Source: Priapulus caudatus | Taxonomy: Eukaryota > Priapulida > Priapulimorpha > Priapulimorphida > Priapulidae | DNA length: 24,668 bases | Direction of reading: 5' to 3' | NCBI RefSeq assembly: GCF_000485595.1 | Contig: NW_014577252.1 | Location: 357,285-381,952, forward strand | Shown: one piece after another, positions 1 to 11,100 of the stretch | Layout: every line of letters begins with the position of its first letter | How positions within the stretch are numbered: the stretch's first letter is position 1 | Program-made: the position numbers and the translations under genes | The notes under the pieces: generated by a model | What the model was told of the DNA's origin: nothing | Database searches by the model: none | Seen by the model: the letters and a program-made list of their open reading frames with translations, nothing else

Positions 1-89
<89 letters not shown>
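1..89. repeat. (GA)n microsatellite
   Basis: About 44 uninterrupted GA units open the window, and the tract probably extends beyond the left edge. Confidence 0.98.
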
Positions 90-91
<2 letters not shown>

Positions 92-518
92 CGAGGTATT
101 GAGTGACTGTGCCGAGCGGTACACAGTTCGGTGCTCGTTATTTCGCGGTCCGTAACTGCGGTCGACTGCGGCAGTCCGTGTGCTGGCCGCGAATTTTTTT
201 CCTACACGTTATATCCATTGCAGAGTTTTGGGCTCCTCTGATTGGCAGCTTTGATTTGCTTTGACTCAACAAACCTTCAAAACAATGGAACAAACGCCAT
301 TTGTAAATATTGGTTTTGGTTTATGATCGGTTTTCTTCTGATGTATTTTTCATGAAAAACACACATTTTACTCATTAATATAAAATATAATATCACTATA
401 ATTGCAATTCTTTGTGTAAATGTGTTATTTTCATCTTAATCTTAAGTTATGAGAGGGTCTGGGCTTTCGTAACACTTACTGCATACGTAAGTATACGTAC
501 TCGTACTATAGTCAAAGA

Positions 519-566
519 GATATTGATATATATTGATATATATTGATATATATTGATATATATATA
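519..566. repeat. 10 bp tandem repeat (gatatatatt)
   Basis: About four copies of gatatatatt lie in the left foldback arm and are absent from the right arm, so they expanded after arm formation. Confidence 0.85.
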
Positions 567-587
567 GGCTCTTTGCTATAGTATAAC

Positions 588-620
588 CCTTCGCTCCGTC
601 GCAGGAGGAAGGAGCGAAGG
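588..620. repeat. Hairpin within left foldback arm
   Basis: CCTTCGCTCC pairs with GGAGCGAAGG across a 13 nt loop. The flanking ctatagt and actatag can extend the stem. Confidence 0.85.
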
Positions 621-888
621 ACTATAGTAGGGGCCTAGAGCTATACGTACTCGTACTCGTTGACGCTAGAATGAGAAAAAAGTTTTCTGATGTGTTTTCC
701 ATGAAAAACTTAAAACACACATTTTACTCATTAATATAAAATATAATATCACTATAATTGCAATTCTTTGTGTACCTGTTTTTTTTTCAAATGTGACAAG
801 TACAAACACATAAGTGTCGTTTAATAATAAAGGTTTGTTTACTTTTTTCTCAGTCTAGCGTCAACGAGTTATAGCTCTAGTACTATAT

Positions 889-927
889 AGCCCTTCGCTC
901 CTTACTCCTGCGACGGAGCGAAGGGCT
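889..927. repeat. Hairpin within right foldback arm
   Basis: AGCCCTTCGCTCC pairs exactly with GGAGCGAAGGGCT across a 13 nt loop. It is the mirror counterpart of the hairpin at 588-620. Confidence 0.88.
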
Positions 928-1615
928 ACTATAGTACGTATGTAGTAAGTGTTACGAGAGCCCAGACCCTTTCATAACTTAAGATAAAGATAAAAATAAC
1001 ACATTTAGACAATGAATTGTAATTATAGTGATATTATATTTTATATTAATGAGTAAAATGTGTGTTTCTCATGGAAAATACATCAGAAAACTTACTTGTC
1101 TACCGATCATAAACCAAAACAAATATTTATAAATGGCGTTTGTTCTCTTGTTTTGAAGGTTTGCTGAGTCAAAGCAAATAAAAGAAGCCAATCAGACGAG
1201 CCCAAAACTCTGCAATGGATATACCGTGTAGGGGGAAAAATTCACGTGCGGGCCTGCTGTTCATGCGCACTTAAAGCAAATCTTTAAATATATATATGCA
1301 CTCGATCTCCAGTCATTCTTCTCCACTGTAGCCTTGCCTATCGTTCTAAGTAGGTTTTAATGTCAACTTCACCGGGCCTACATAGCCGAAAAGCTGTTGC
1401 CTCGAGCGTGTATCTAAAATGAAGCAGGTCACTGACCACGGATGTCGTGACATAATGTATTCGTAAAGTTAAATTTGTAATGGCACGAGTAAGCGTCGCC
1501 GGATAGAGGCTCCGTACGTAGCTCCCAGAATTGCTCTGGTCGTTTGCATGTTTATTTTGCACCTTACGACAACAATTCGAAATTTATTGCTCCATGTTTC
1601 AAATTCTGTTTCTAA

Positions 1616-1679
1616 TTCTCTCTCTCTCTTCTCTCTATTCTCTCTCTCTCTTATATAAATTATATATATATATATATAT
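1616..1679. repeat. (CT)n then (TA)n microsatellite
   Basis: An interrupted CT run (1616-1651) is followed by ttatataaat and a pure TA run. Confidence 0.9.
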
Positions 1680-2907
1680 GCAGCTTATACAGACACTGCG
1701 CAAGTAACAATGCGATCGTGCCGAGCCATTTAGCGGTTTGATAAAAATGCGTGTCCTTTTCACAAGACAGTTACCACGGCAGCACCACAGTTACCACTTG
1801 CAACAAACAAGTTTTCAGATCTTAGCCTAAAAAAAGTGCGTCAGGGGAATTTGTCATGTTCTTGAGGGCACGTCACCACTCTCGGTGAATCTTCTCAGCA
1901 TAATGTATGTGTGTTACTAACTTACTAGGCAAGTGGTAACGGGTGTGATCGCGATATCGGTTACACTCAGCCACAGATTTTGCAACGACCAAATTAAGGC
2001 AGCGCAGCCAGGCTTTATTGTAGATTTCATGCATGCTGTTTATCGCAGCTTGTACCTCATTACCTCATCTAAGGATCCCTTTTCCCAACGTATAATAGGC
2101 GAACATCTGAATCGCTTAATGAACTGAAATTGATGAGGTAATGTGCTTTACCTAGAGGACCTCCCGCGTCAAACGTGTTTTGCTCGAAACAGCAACAGAT
2201 TCAAAGCAATATGTCATCTAAATCTAATAGGGGGACCTTACCTTGGGATACGCATCAAACACATTCATACGTCAGTTTAAAAGCTGCACCCCTTTCATCT
2301 TCAAATCAAGCTGCAGGCTAGATCAGGTAATGTCACCAAATTCGTTCACTTGCAACCAGCCGCCGGTACAGCGCAGCCGATCGCTGTCGTCCGCTCATAT
2401 ATTATACCTCGTTAGTCGTTTGAACGCATGCTATCGAGCGACTTTCGTCTCTTCTGCGTATAGTGTCTAGAGGAAATTGCATCTCCTTGACGAGGTCCTC
2501 GGCCGATCATCAAGAAGCCGGCTGCAATTTCTAGAGGAGTAATGGAGTTAGTTCCGGCCGTGCGCGTGCCGAATCTGCAGACGCAATGTCGCTAGATCAG
2601 TTAGCAATTTGCATGTGATCAGAAGTAGATAATATATATAGGGAATAAAAGAGCATTGGCAAATGGTTTACGATTCTCAGACACATTATTCGACAAATTA
2701 TTAGGTTCATGAAGCGAGCGTTTAGGATTGTAGACGTGTGATATTTTCATCAATAGAAAATAGTCGTGAATGAGCACACGGCGATTTCATTTAATAAGCG
2801 CTGATAACTGCACGTTCACGAGTCTGAATATCCTATTTCTCGAATTCTTAACTTTCCCAAAACGTCATCATCTTTCAGTATGCGCACAGACATGCATACG
2901 CAAGCAT

Positions 2908-2962
2908 CCCCCCACACACACAAACCCACGCACGCGCGCACACAGGCATACGTGCATGCACG
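2908..2962. repeat. Degenerate (CA)n / (CGCA)n tract
   Basis: A short CA-rich stretch grades into CGCA and TGCA units. Confidence 0.75.
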
Positions 2963-3790
2963 TATTTCTCTACCTTAATTATTATTCATGGTTAAGTACA
3001 TTCGGAAATGATGGCTTAATGGATTGAGTAGGTAAATTCTACGTACAACGGGTGTGTTTTCTGCAGTGTTTTTGCACAAATGAATGCAAATTCACTGGAC
3101 TCGTTATACGGGCGCCTGCAGCTGTGGTGCACAATGTAGTAATGTTACAATAAATTAAATGAATGAATTTTTCACTGACGGTTTATAGGATGTTGCCAAA
3201 CGATCTAAGGCATCGTAGCACCGCGGATTGACAAATTCGCCTTGTATTTTTTAATCGCTATGGGTCTTTTGAGCTTGTGTCATTGGTGGTCATAATTTCT
3301 CCAAGGGCGCAAAGAATTTTAAATTCCTCGTATCATCATCAGCTTCCTATCCTATCTTCCTAAGTTATTATGTTTACGTTATTGTTGCGGTGTGTATTAC
3401 ATATAGCGCGTATATCTATAGACCCGGATGACCTAAATAGTTGGGTTAAAACACTGCCGTGGCAAGGGACTATGGTTAATCTGTGAAATTGCCTCTGCCT
3501 CAAAGGGTCTTCATGTCTGTGCAAGTAAGTGACAACCTCTCGTTTGCAGTTGTTGCACCAAGCGATGTATAATTATCGGGGGGGGGGGAGGGCTAATAAA
3601 GTTAGTGATCACTCGGTATTAGCCAGAATGGGTAACTTTGAAGATGGCGCGCATGCTGGAACAGATTGCAACTGTTGCTGCCTTTGTTCCATTACTAACG
3701 AGCAGTACAAAGAACTAGCGCTGTGTCCTTTGCGTATTCAGTCAATTATTATCCTATAAACTAGGTTGAACAGTTTCAGTATGATAATAT

Positions 3791-3810
3791 ATATGTGTGT
3801 GTGTGTGTGC

Positions 3811-3853
<43 letters not shown>

Positions 3854-4042
3854 TGTTTGCGTGCGTGCGTGCGTGTGTGCGTGTGCGTGTGCGTGTGCGT
3901 GTGCGTGTGCGTGTGCGTGTGCGTGTGCAGTTGCATGTGCGTGTGCAGGTGCGTGTGCGTGTGCGTGTGCGTGTGCGTGTGCGTGTGCGTGTCTGTGCGT
4001 GTGTGTGTGTGCGTGTGCAGTTGCGTGTGCGTGTGTGTGTGT
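3791..4042. repeat. Compound (GT)n-(GCGT)n-(GTGTGC)n tract, about 250 bp
   Basis: The tract has ordered blocks: GT, then GTGC tetramers to about 3878, then GTGTGC hexamers to about 3992, then GT with GCAGTT interruptions. It produces long open frames on both strands that are low-complexity artefacts (Val/Cys/Arg or Thr/His/Arg repeats), not genes. Confidence 0.97.
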
Positions 4043-4082
4043 AAATCCAGAGTGGGAACGGGGCAAAACACACCGACATATA

Positions 4083-4170
4083 CGCTATTATCATATATTA
4101 TTATTATTATATATCTATTCACAACGCTATTATTATATATTATTAATATCATTATATTTCTATTCACAAC
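4083..4170. repeat. AT-rich tandem duplication, two units of about 44 bp
   Basis: Each unit starts cgctatta and ends ctattcacaa, with an (ATT)n interior. The second unit has a few extra bases. Confidence 0.8.
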
Positions 4171-4790
4171 GCAACTAAAGTAGTGAAGCGTAACAAACTA
4201 CATGAATTACGATAACCGCGGTGCAGGGATACTTCTACCGTGGAATCCCCGCCTGACAAATTACTAGAGGTTCTTTAGTGTTTCGGTGTTGTAACACTAA
4301 CAGTCATGAATGCCGATAGCGGTATTCAGGCGGTGTCTGGAAAGAAATGCCAGGCGTTTCTGATTCCATGGATAATCCTATTATGGCAAAAAACACGCTG
4401 TTGTTCATGTAAATGAATCTCGTTCCCATGACGTCAGCGGGTCTTAAACCGGTGTCAGAGCGTGAGAGCAAAATGGGGATTATGCTATAGGCGGGTGAAT
4501 CACCTTTACGCGAGAGACTAAGAAAGTGTTATGTTAGTCGCCATGAAAAGTGAAATGCTTCGATGATTCGTCAAGCATAGCTAGTGAGGAATCGCACGCC
4601 GCATCGTACGAGGTTTTCCCACCTCGGTGTAATATTGCCTAGTCCTTATGTGCTGCGCGCATAAACACGTACACTCCCTGCTGGGGAGATTTCCAACGTT
4701 TATCTAGCGGCATGGCTTGATTTCACACTCTGTGTCGGAACGTATAATTAGTATGCGCATGCATATTTACACATAGGCCAGACTACTCGT

Positions 4791-4793
<3 letters not shown>

Positions 4794-4828
<35 letters not shown>

Positions 4829-4883
4829 TATACACATATATATATAATATATATATATACATATATATATACATATTATATAT
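4794..4883. repeat. (TA)n tract left of CAGGGG element
   Basis: TA dinucleotides with a few TAC interruptions run directly into the element at 4884. Confidence 0.92.
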
Positions 4884-4976
4884 CAGGGGGTTAATAACGA
4901 CAAATTATCATTAATATTATTTATTTATTTATTATTTTTATTTATTATTTATTATTATTATTATAATCAACCCCTG
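4884..4976. mobile_element. Palindromic mini-element with CAGGGG..CCCCTG ends
   Basis: The left end CAGGGGGTTAATAACGACAA and right end TTATAATCAACCCCTG are imperfect inverted repeats around an (ATTT)n core. The ends match the 10687-10726 palindrome (caggggttaataatgacaa). TA repeats flank both sides, so the target-site duplication cannot be resolved but is consistent with TA. It is non-autonomous. Confidence 0.7.
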
Positions 4977-5011
4977 ATATATATATATATATACATATGT
5001 ATACATATGTA

Positions 5012-5042
<31 letters not shown>
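4977..5042. repeat. (TA)n tract right of CAGGGG element
   Basis: TA dinucleotides with catatg interruptions flank the right end of the mini-element. Confidence 0.92.
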
Positions 5043-7807
5043 CGTGTGAGAGAGCGTTTCCCAGATACATGCGTAATGCAGTGTTGGGTATAAGATTTCT
5101 GGTGAATCATAGTGAGATCATGCACCAGCAAGGATGCTTTTCCAGACACAAGTGGGGTTTGTTTACCCTGCGATTAGTCAGTGTAGTGGCAGTCAGCGTC
5201 AGCGCACACATAAAACGGTCTGGGAGAACTGGGTGGAGGAATAAAGAGCTAATGCGTTCATGGCTGAACCGAGGCTGTGCCCTAAGGTAGGCTTGTGCAT
5301 GTGTCTTACACGTGAGCGTCAAAGATTGCGGACTGTCGTTGCAGTACCTTAAAACAGGACTTGGTTGTTACGTTAAACCTTTGTATGCGATAAGGTAGCC
5401 ACCATGATTATAATTGTACGGTTATGATTTCTGTTTCTAACCCAGGTATTGTACCTGATTGTTTTAACACGATTAATTGCCTGTCAATATTATGATGCGT
5501 GCGCGCGTGCGTGTTCGCGTGCGTGTGTTTTTACTACGCCTCATGGCGTACTAGTATCACATCCCCTTCTCTGAATTCGTAGCGCATAGCCTAAGTGAAC
5601 ACTCACGCATTACATAGTGAACCACTCGTGAAACCAGCTCCGTTACACTCGCAATGAGAGGGACCCATTTTAAGTAGTTCCTGCCACTTGAGCAGCCATT
5701 CCTTTCCATCTACGCACGCTGTCAACTCCTGCCGACACCCCACCACACTATGTATAGATGAATGCAATGGATTCGGTTCTTGGCGTAATGTACCGCACCC
5801 ACCGGAGTATAGTATTACTTTCTACGGATGCAAGTCTTTGCATTCCTCCCAGAACCAGAAGAAATCGAGTAGCTGCAGTCCCGGTTGTACTAGTAGCAGC
5901 AAATGAGCACTGTCACATTCACACAATGTGACACTTTTCAATTGTAGTTGCGCCAGTGCCGTGCTTTTAATGTGCACAAACATAACATAATAGACCCTCA
6001 CTATCACTCGTTATAGGCTATTAAGAAATCATGCAGTTATTGTTTTGTCTGAAGTTGGTTTGGCAGTGTTTGCACTCGTGATAGTCGAACTGCTAGAGGT
6101 GATCAGGGAACCTGTTCTCATGGTAAAAATTTACGTAGCCAAGACGTTGTTTTTAACACAGTGCTGTCATTGTCATGCTAAATACGATCTGACCTAGCTT
6201 ACGTCTTATAAATATAATGTTGGCGGAATTAATCCACTCATAGCACAGTGATTACGTGTAATATATTATGCATACAAGGTTTATGTAGATATTGTTGCCA
6301 AACAGATTTTTGGTTGCTCGTCGCTGCAACCTGCAACCGCAAGCGATCGGTCGATGTGTCGCCGCGTGTGCGCACGCATCCGATTTTGAAGCAATTCTAT
6401 AACAATCTGGGAGCGACGAGTCGCTCAAAAACAAAACAGTTTGATTTTTGCAACTCGTCGCCAGCGACCAGAATGGCCACGGGTTGCAGTTGCACGTTCT
6501 CGCAGACGTAGCGATTTCACAGCAATTTTACAGCGATTCTAGAATCGCCGTCGAGTTGCATGAAAAAGTCGCAGGTCTGCGCTAGGCTTTAAACAGCATT
6601 GTTCTCGTTGGCGCGGGTGATATTGTCCGAAGTGATACATTTTTCTGCAGCAGTCTTGCGTGATTGGATGCCCTCCCTAGCAGCGACCAACGCGGTATAT
6701 ATTGGAAAGGGTTCAAGCGACCGATGCGGAGTGGCAGCGATCATTTATCACGGCGCCTATAGGCTACTGGGTCTACGCATCCACGCGCCATTATTCACAC
6801 CTGTCCATATATACGTAATGATCGAGGTGTCAGCCGTGCGCGTGCTACTTGTGGTATTTAAACAGTTTTCGATGGGTGGTGCGTAGTGGCTTACGCAGTA
6901 GGCCATAATTAACGAGACAAACCCGAATTCACTTTTAAATACTTGTTAAATGGAAACGGTGACAGTTGTGCACACATGGCCGAGACACACAACAAATGCT
7001 AATAAACATTGTGTGCTGAAACTTCTGTGGTCTTTGTAATTGCTCAGTACGGGGACAATCTATCGATGCGTGCCAATGCTTTCTATTTTTGCTAGAAAAC
7101 AGGGTAATGGTGTAGATGCGCTTGCAGTGATATATTTGTGCAGTCCAGCAAACAATACCACGTTATCCAGCTACAGTGTGTTATACTAATATATGTGAAA
7201 TGGGTGTTAAATGTAACATCGGGTTGGGCCAAGCTGTTAACACCTTTTTTAAGACGCGTAACATCGCGTAATAATCTGTTGTTTAATCTTCTCTACTATA
7301 GGCACGTACACGGTTGCATATATAGTTTAATATGTAGTGAATTATTTTCAATTGCTATGCACGTGTTGCAAGGTAGCACGAGTAAATAATTGGCCGAGCT
7401 GTTCACCTCTATATAAACAATGTCAAAATGTTCACGTTACACATTTTCAGCCACGCAAGGCCATCTTACAAATTAGTTTACACATTTCATAACGGCGTGC
7501 AAGTGTGGCCGCTGTAATTATGATGTATCGTGAAAATTGTTTAAAAAGTTTTAGAGAGTAATTGTTTAAGAGTATAAAAGACATGGCATTTGGAATGTCT
7601 AGACTTCTCATGCAAAGGAATAAAATACATACTTGAGACTCAAACCTAACTCATTTAAAGTGTGCATCTCATTACTGTTCAAACGCCTAAATAGTCGAAT
7701 GAGGGTAACCTTCAGAATATTTTATTAAAAAAAGACTCAACTTTCGTGTGACAACAACTCTGCGCAAATTACGTGCTCATATTTATTCATATCGTTGCTT
7801 GTTTTAG
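5043..7807. other. Gene-free interval upstream of GoLoco exon
   Basis: No exon I can defend was found. The first RAP1GAP exon or exons may lie here or further upstream, but no start codon with a good donor and family-like residues stood out. A short GCGT-rich stretch lies at about 5495-5530, and a possible transposon remnant at about 6290-6592. Confidence 0.5.
6290..6592. mobile_element. Possible MITE remnant, GCGAC-rich
   Basis: This GC-richer island has many gtcgc/gcgac words, small inverted repeats (gagcga-cgag-tcgctc at 6411-6426; caacctgcaacc against gggttgcagttg) and an end reading gtcgcaggtctgcgctaggctttaa. Composition differs from the flanks. No clear matching left terminus was found, so this is a weak call. 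Confidence 0.3.
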
Positions 7808-7894
7808 GCTGAAGACCTGTTTGACATTCTGGAGCGAATGCAGGGAAATCGGCTTGATGAACAGCGATGCAACCTTCCAGTCTCTTTCCTGCAG
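7808..7894 (+). CDS. RAP1GAP: RAP1GAP exon 1 found: GoLoco motif
   Basis: This exon is 29 codons, phase 0 at both ends. The acceptor is ..gttttag and the donor is CAG|GTAGGC. It reads [20 protein letters not shown] then CNLP, a textbook GoLoco (G-alpha-i/o-Loco) motif with the DEQR signature at residues 17-20, whose Arg contacts the nucleotide in G-alpha-i. At least one exon should lie upstream, because no initiator precedes the motif. Translation from the internal ATG at 7838 would cut off the first part of the motif. A 4.1 kb intron separates it from the next exon. Confidence 0.85.
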
Positions 7895-8109
7895 GTAGGC
7901 ATGTTCATAGGCTTTGTGGAACAAACTACACTCTCCAACTTAGCCCTCCTATGATATCTATTTCTTTCTATCTGTATTTATTTATTTCCTCTCCCTTTCT
8001 CCCTTCTCCACTCACTCACTCACTCACTCACTCACTCACTCACTCACTCACTCACTCACTCACTCACTCACTCACTCACTCACTCACTCACTCACTCTTC
8101 TTCTCCTCT

Positions 8110-8165
<56 letters not shown>

Positions 8166-11100
8166 TCTCTCTCTCTCTCTCTATCTCTCTCTCTTTATTA
8201 TATAATTTTTCTTTTCTTTTCTTTTTCATTTATTTATTTATTTATTATTATTCACTCTGTATCCCTTTCTGTGTTGAATATGACGTGATCATTTCTTCCT
8301 ACTCTGTTCACTGACATTTAGACTGCACATATCCCTTTCGTCTGTACGTTGTCATGTTTATATACTAATTCTGCAACTTACCGAAAGCAAAAGATCTCAT
8401 CTATACTAGGATATAACTGATTCATACTGGCTCATCTATAATAACTCATCTATAAGTTATAACAGCTCAGCTATGATAACTCATCTATACTAGGATATAA
8501 ATATAAATGAGAAAATATATGCATGGGTATACAGCAGGAGATTAGATTACCACATACGTCTGTTCAATGATGCTATGGAAGACGATAATGTAAACATTGG
8601 CATTTTGCAAAGGGGTATGACTATTTCCACGCGATTCAAATGCCACTTCCCGGGACAAGCTTACACACATCAAAGCAAACACAAAATCAACAAAATCAAG
8701 AACATATTATTGACAGTTTGATATTTTTTTGCAGTTATAAACTAAGTTTACTTTTAGTTACATTTTGGGTAACCTCAGCCATATCCTTAGCTAAACAGGA
8801 GTGCTAGGAAAGCTTCACTGTCTGATGTGAATATTATATACGCGCCACGCACTGCGCATCAAGTCCCACCCAATAGAAGCTGCTGTCTTGGCTAAATTTG
8901 GATTGATGAGTTTGGCCAGTCGGTATCATCGGCAACAGCTGCGTGATCAGTTTGTTGTAATTAAGAGCAACATTACTCAGAAATCACGTGCTTTTTTAGC
9001 GGGGGCTGGCAAAGAAAGCTTGACACTCCGCACGGCTGACGCAACTGGCTGGTTTGCGGAGATGCCAAGAATTAGTGTTGCACCTATTAACAAAATTATG
9101 TGCGCATTACTATGGAAATTTTACAACCGAGGTTGCATTAGTATCATCCCTATAACAATACAGATGATAATGAACTATCTTTACGATGTATTGCGACTTA
9201 GTTGTGCCGCATTCTAAGTGGGCTGCAAATAACGTAGAAGAGGATATATACATCCTTGTGCTCCAATATGCTGTTTATTTCTGTATTACTGTGACACGCA
9301 ACGTGCCCTGTTTCTCTCGTGGATGTTACAGGTCAGTTTATTCAGTCAGTGGCTGCGTAAACGTGCTCTCAACTTAAAAAACTATTTGTCATATGTGGGA
9401 AAATAATGATGACGTATTATATAATCAGTCACGTTGATGTTGTTAATTGCGCATCAGTTGTCCATTAATATGACATGCATGATAATGAGGAGAGTGAATG
9501 AAATATTGATCACTATAAAAGTGAGTCATTCATAGAAAGCTGCAGTGTTAAGACTATGTAGTCCCGGTTAATTATTTTTTTACGCTATACATTAATCAAC
9601 AGCACGGCAGCTGTGGACTTCACAATAACGTAGATGACAGGGGAAATTGATGAGAGAGAATATTTTTACGAGCCCTTACTGTTCAAGGTATCTCCGTAGA
9701 ATGAATCAGTGGAGCGTACATTGTACTTCGTCATCTTGTATTATGCTTGGTCTACCACCCCTAGCTGTACATGCAAATGTAGCAAGCTAGCGACCCGTAA
9801 TTGCCCTTAGCCTATACGCCTACACTCGGCATCGCTAACATCTTGTTCGTTAACTTGCAGTTAATTTGGAGAATATTCTATCAAGTGTTCTATTCGGATT
9901 TCCACTGATGAGGCGAATTTGATTTAGCTAATTCTGAGTGGGCGAAACCAGCAGAATGTTGAGTAGCCGCATCTCTGCATTCCTACGTTTGTGTTCGCTC
10001 TCAGGCGCCAACCCACGCTCAACACCACGACATAAGCATGCTATAGCATTCACATCACTATGCGTTCCGGTTCCGCTAGAATAAACGCTTGCCCGATGTC
10101 GTACGGTATATGAGTGAAGAGCATAATGATATTCGCGGGTAGTTTCTGCGGTTTACTTACAACGTTTTTCTCAAATCTAACGCCGTCATTATAACGGGTA
10201 AACTATTAGTTACTCATGAATTACGGGTTGTTCTCCTGGATGTTTGATCGTGAGTAAATTGTTAACCGAATATTTGTTTAATGTATGGCCGCTGCTGTAT
10301 ATTGCTCATAATAAGAGATAATTATCCACGCCTAGACCCACGTACTGCTTGTAATTACTGCGTTCAACCGGCCTTGCTATTATTTCGAGCACATAGCAGT
10401 ATAGCTAGAGTTCCAGTCAGTCACTGCATATATCAATGGGTCTAAATTGAATAATATAATCGTGTAATGATAATAATAATAATAATAATAATAATATGAT
10501 AATAATAATAATAAGGAAAAACAAAAAGTATAAACACGTATTACCTTAAACTATAAAAACTTAGGAAGACTACGTAAGGAAGTCGTGACACGACCCTAAG
10601 TGGGAAGTCGTGTCTCTTCACCCCTAATTTGTAGATGTTTTTTGTGAGTAAAGGCATAAAACTTGATTATATATGTATATATATATCAGGGGTTAATAAT
10701 GACAAAATTGTCATTATTAACCCCTGATATCATATATATATATCTGGTCTCTCACTCACAGACTCACGATATCGAATATTTCTCTTAATGCTGCAATAGT
10801 CGTCAGCATTTGTTGAGATGTTGGTTAGATTCCAACGTCATCGTCTGGACGACCAAAGATGTGATCTACCTCCTGGAATGCTGGTATTTTACTGTGTGTT
10901 TACACGTTTTCGCCATTCGCCGTGTCAGTGATTCTTCTTATATGCTTAAAGTAGCTTAGCACAAGAAATACAGGTTTATCGGAGTGTAACAGAGCATGAA
11001 TTTCAATCTGGTGTCTAAAAGATAAGGTTTCACCAATACATGCGCCTGGCCGTGGAAGAAGCTTACATGCTAATTTAGGTGAGAGTGTACAGTGTAAATT

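Larger units (their letters stand above)
191..1243. mobile_element. Foldback element: about 1 kb inverted repeat
   Basis: The left arm (about 191-684) reads in closely similar form as the reverse complement of the right arm (about 848-1243). Both start from gaattttt..cctacacg and both contain ttgcagagttttgggct, actcattaatataaaatata and gtctgggct. The arms also contain the small GGAGCGAAGG hairpins. The left arm carries about 90 extra bases, including a 10 bp tandem repeat. A third copy of the 336-418 module lies in the centre at 683-774, in the left-arm orientation. No coding capacity or convincing target-site duplication was seen. It may be a foldback-type or MITE-like transposon or a local inverted duplication. 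Confidence 0.8.
1244..4880. other. Gene-free interval with simple repeats
   Basis: No exon with homology I recognise and no RNA gene were found. The open frames here are short and lack codon bias or motifs. Contents are a (CT)n/(TA)n tract at 1616-1679, a CA/GC-rich tract at about 2908-2962, the GT/GCGT tract at 3791-4042 and an AT-rich tandem duplication at 4083-4170. Confidence 0.6.

Noticed and set aside
1338-1562. 74-codon minus-strand frame
   Set aside because: No motif or homology recognised; length is within chance expectation.
3738-4183. Many long open frames on both strands over the GT/GCGT tract
   Set aside because: All consist of repeat-encoded Val/Cys/Arg/Thr/His runs. Simple repeats lacking stops explain them fully.
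8888-9217. 109-codon + strand open frame in intron 1
   Set aside because: No ATG at its start, no recognisable motif, no splice-site support, intronic position.
9905-9948. Hammerhead-ribozyme-like core: CTGATGAG followed 31 nt later by CGAAAC
   Set aside because: Stem II between the two core boxes does not pair well, and no convincing stem I/III with a GUH cleavage site was found around it. Probably chance.
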